Assembly (NCBI GenBank): GCA_900708905.1
Contig: CAADRB010000031.1
Coordinates: forward strand, 476,051-540,050
Length of the DNA: 64,000 nt
Source of the DNA: Hymenolepis diminuta
Taxonomy: Eukaryota > Platyhelminthes > Cestoda > Cyclophyllidea > Hymenolepididae
Reading direction: 5' to 3'
Below are positions 61,170 to 64,000 of this stretch, one piece after another. The stretch's first letter is position 1; each line of letters begins with the position of its first letter. The position numbers were made by a program, and so were the translations under genes. Under the pieces are notes generated by a model. The model ran no database searches, was not told where the DNA came from, and saw only the letters and a program-made list of their open reading frames with translations.

Positions 61170-63936
61170 ATAATATTGTCTCTAATATAATATGAAAATG
61201 TGTATCAAACATCAACAGTGTGTAATCCTTCTTAATGTATTACAAATAAAATGCCCGGTTTAATGTATAATTGTCATTATTTAGACATCAGTTAAATAAA
61301 ATATTTCGCCTTCTATCAACTGATAAAAGTAAAGCCTTTTATTAAGTATGGAATATTGTCTTATCTAATCTGAACTTGAAACTCAACCATTTTTAATTCA
61401 CTCTGAATGAAATTGAGCATCTAGAGGTTTTTTCAATTTGAGCTAATTAAACATGAAAAGATATTAACATAATTGTCAGTGTTTTTGAAAAATAACGTTG
61501 CATGCACATGACTCCTTTTTCATAAGACGACATTTGGTTGATTAAAATTTATTAGCATTTTTCCAGAAATTTTGTCTGACTTACTTCATAATCAATTTTA
61601 ATTAAAAAGGAGGACGTCGTGTATATTATGAGCAGCATTTGAGAAAAGAGTATTAATTTTTGAAGGATTCACTTATGGTCAACAAAGATTCAACCACAAG
61701 AAATGTAGATGGCAAATGGTCAATATTGCTAAATAATACATACATCGATGCTTTCCAAATCATAAACTTTAATAACACGTGTACACACCATAATCTAATT
61801 GATCTAGAATGCTACCAATCGAAACCCTCGCGATGACATTTTTTTACCTTTCAGCTTAGTACTCTTAGTAGATGAATACCGGTTTTATATACCACCATCA
61901 AAATTTAGAAATTTTTTTATACTCACTAAAGTGTCATTATTCACTCGGTCTACAAATCTTTGGAATTCATTTTACTTACGAAACTAAACGCATTGTAAGA
62001 ATGCTCTAAAACTCATTTTATTACCACTTTGAATCCACAGAAAGCATGAATGGTTGTATATGTACAAATGCTAATGATTCTTTAATAATGATCTGAATGT
62101 ACTTCTGTTTTTTCCCTTTTGGGTCAAGAATGGGATCAAAATCACGTGGGTTTTGATTAGGCCCTTTAACATTTTCGTGGCATCCATTGCCACGACGCAT
62201 TATTATCAAAAAGTGAGAACCCAGTATCAAGCGAATGAAATGAAATCAATAAGGTCATGTCAGTATTAAAACATTCTCTATTGGGGACTTCGGTAACGCA
62301 ACAAGTACATCTACGTGGAAAAAGGTCGCATGATTGACGCTGCTGGTGCACATTCAGAGACGTAAATATTCATGCTCACTTGTGAATTCTGGTCGACGTA
62401 AACAGCGATGGAATATGAATCCCCTTTAAATCATTTCTTTATCTTTAGTCCAATAGTCGATAATACCTCCCTTCATGCACTTGACTGGTTAACTAAATCG
62501 GATGATTTATTTCCGCAATTTATTTATTGACTCCTTACTTGGTAAGCTGGATATTGATCCACCGCCAGACCGATATATTTCGATCTAAAATCCATGCCAA
62601 GCTATCAAAACTAGAGTGTGTCCGATGATAAGAGTGAATCGTTAAGAGGTAGAGCATCCACAAGAAGATCAGTGAAAAGGTCACTCATTCTGCAGAAGTT
62701 AGTAATGATATTAGGACTAATAATGAATTCATAATATTTCCTCCTTAAGGAGTAATGGTAATATTTTCTTAAGCAGACTTGGCAGAAAATAAGTGGTTCA
62801 AGCATCTGACATGTTTTCATCTGATAATGGAATATCCGAGATGGTTGCTGATATCCAAAAGAGGAAGCGGGAAAAATATCGGAGATTTTCAAAATCGGAA
62901 CATTTACTAAAAGTTAAGTGACTTAGGTAATATTACAGTCTGCTTTTGAATTATGCACCAATATCGCGTGTCATCATAGGCACCTGACTTTGAGATGGAA
63001 TAATGTCAGAAACAGAAACTCTTACCTAGGTCTCATTCTTATTTAATTGAAAACTGAAATGTTTTGCAATTTTCCCAAACAGTTGATAATGAAACTGTCA
63101 AATCATTAGAAGTTTCAGAGCAGTTGGAATGTGCCATCAAAATTTTGTCGAGAAAATACACAGTTCCTTTCTCTGATATTGTTGCTGATTATCTTGTCGG
63201 TGATGTACTATAGCCTGGAGATCATGCATGGCCATTCGCGCTCTACATTTCTTCAGTGAATGCTGTTGTAGAGATTCCCGATAAATTATTTATTTATTAT
63301 TTCCTCTTAATGTGCATCAAAAGGGAATTAACTTTTCGTTCCTATTTTATGGTTAGCAACAGATCGGAAAGGATAAAACCTACATTGGTTCATCACTAGG
63401 AATCGATGTCAAAACACTATGAGAATCAAACAAATATCTGTGCAAAATAGGCGACAAACTTTTAGGAGATTATGTGGTATCATGAGATCTTGAATATAAA
63501 CTGCTCCACCAATGAGAGGTAAAATAGTACATTATGCAATGGTCCCCAGTGTAAATTAAGCAAATCTCACCTCATCTAACCGTTACACTTTTATCAAAAA
63601 GTCAAGGTCTTGTCTCATTTTTATTATAAAATTAAGCTGGAGTGGTAGTCACAACTTTCATTGGGTAATCTCGTTCATCAACGGTATTCAAGTCGTTTGA
63701 GGCAAACTGAATCTGATTACGTGCCAATATATGCTAATATAATGGAACTGCTGACTGAATTTCACTTCGGATTTGGATTTCTAACTGCGGTTATGTAGAA
63801 GTCTCTAATCTCAAAATTGGAATCTTCAAATTTCAATTTCTAATCCCCCTCCCCCTTTGTACAAATATATCTCTATTACTGCTGTTTAATTGTGCTTTTG
63901 TTTATAAAATTATTTTATTCTATTTTAGCAGGGCAG
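61170..63936. other. Gene-free right part of the window
   Basis: No supported gene. It contains an 8-bp hairpin at 62175-62195 (TCGTGGCA, loop TCCAT, TGCCACGA) and a C-rich tract at about 63843-63856. Minus-strand frames at 62021-62351 overlap each other and have chance length. Confidence 0.3.
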
Positions 63937-64000
63937 GTGATGCGTAGTGGTAGGAGTCCAACAAATTAAAGCTCAAGGTTGCGGTGAATGTTTTGTCTCG
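63937..64000 (+). repeat. tRNA-derived SINE-like repeat, copy 6, cut by window end
   Basis: It starts GGTGATGCGTAGTGGTAGGA (A box) and continues AGTCCAACAAATTAAAGCTC, AAGGTTGCGGTGAATG (B-box-like). The AGTCCAACAA segment is shared with copy 4. The rest lies outside the window. Confidence 0.45.

Noticed and set aside
62021..62351. Two overlapping minus-strand frames
   Set aside because: Both are chance length, in conflicting frames, with no start, splice or domain support.
1..64000. CRISPR arrays, bacterial operons, ribosomal RNA or intact tRNA genes
   Set aside because: None seen. The tRNA-like boxes belong to diverged SINE-like repeats, and gene structure is eukaryotic (introns, TATA boxes, AATAAA).

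Overview
The window looks like eukaryotic, AT-rich, gene-poor nuclear DNA from an invertebrate. My best guess is a flatworm, possibly a cestode. The reasons are very short introns (39-42 nt wherever I could reconstruct one), a RASD/Dexras-type GTPase gene, and small clustered families of secreted and four-pass membrane proteins that I cannot place elsewhere. The species is an inference; no ribosomal or mitochondrial sequence is present to settle it. Only five protein genes are well supported: 5128-6096, 10785-11891, a three-exon gene at 19968-20485, a three-exon gene at 35944-36453, and the Ras-like gene on the minus strand at 41408-42304. A sixth, 60504-60941, is fairly well supported.

Region by region. 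(1) 1-5 kb: no gene; two tRNA-like SINE copies and a more GC-rich left edge. (2) 5-12 kb: a three-member cluster of single-exon genes for secreted proteins built of short helical repeats, one of them a pseudogene. The intact 5128 gene and the pseudogene at 7756 share an identical 417-bp block (5062-5478 = 7690-8106). It covers TATA box, leader, signal peptide and Cys-rich domain, and the flanks on both sides are diverged. This is the signature of a recent gene-conversion tract. (3) 18-37 kb: a dispersed cluster of a four-transmembrane protein family with two intact genes (20 kb and 36 kb) and at least two, probably three, decayed relatives (23.6, 32.7 and 34.8 kb). (4) 41.3-42.3 kb: a RASD1/RASD2-like small GTPase with all G boxes and a CAAX box. 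(5) 42.3-60.4 kb: mostly non-coding, with dispersed repeats and a few low-confidence exons. (6) 60.5 kb: a single-exon four-pass membrane protein with a claudin-like Cys pair. (7) The right edge carries the start of another SINE.

Most remaining open frames have lengths expected by chance at this base composition and were left out. Several short candidates with extra support (splice signals, TATA box, signal-peptide shape or an amidation-like site) are listed at low confidence.
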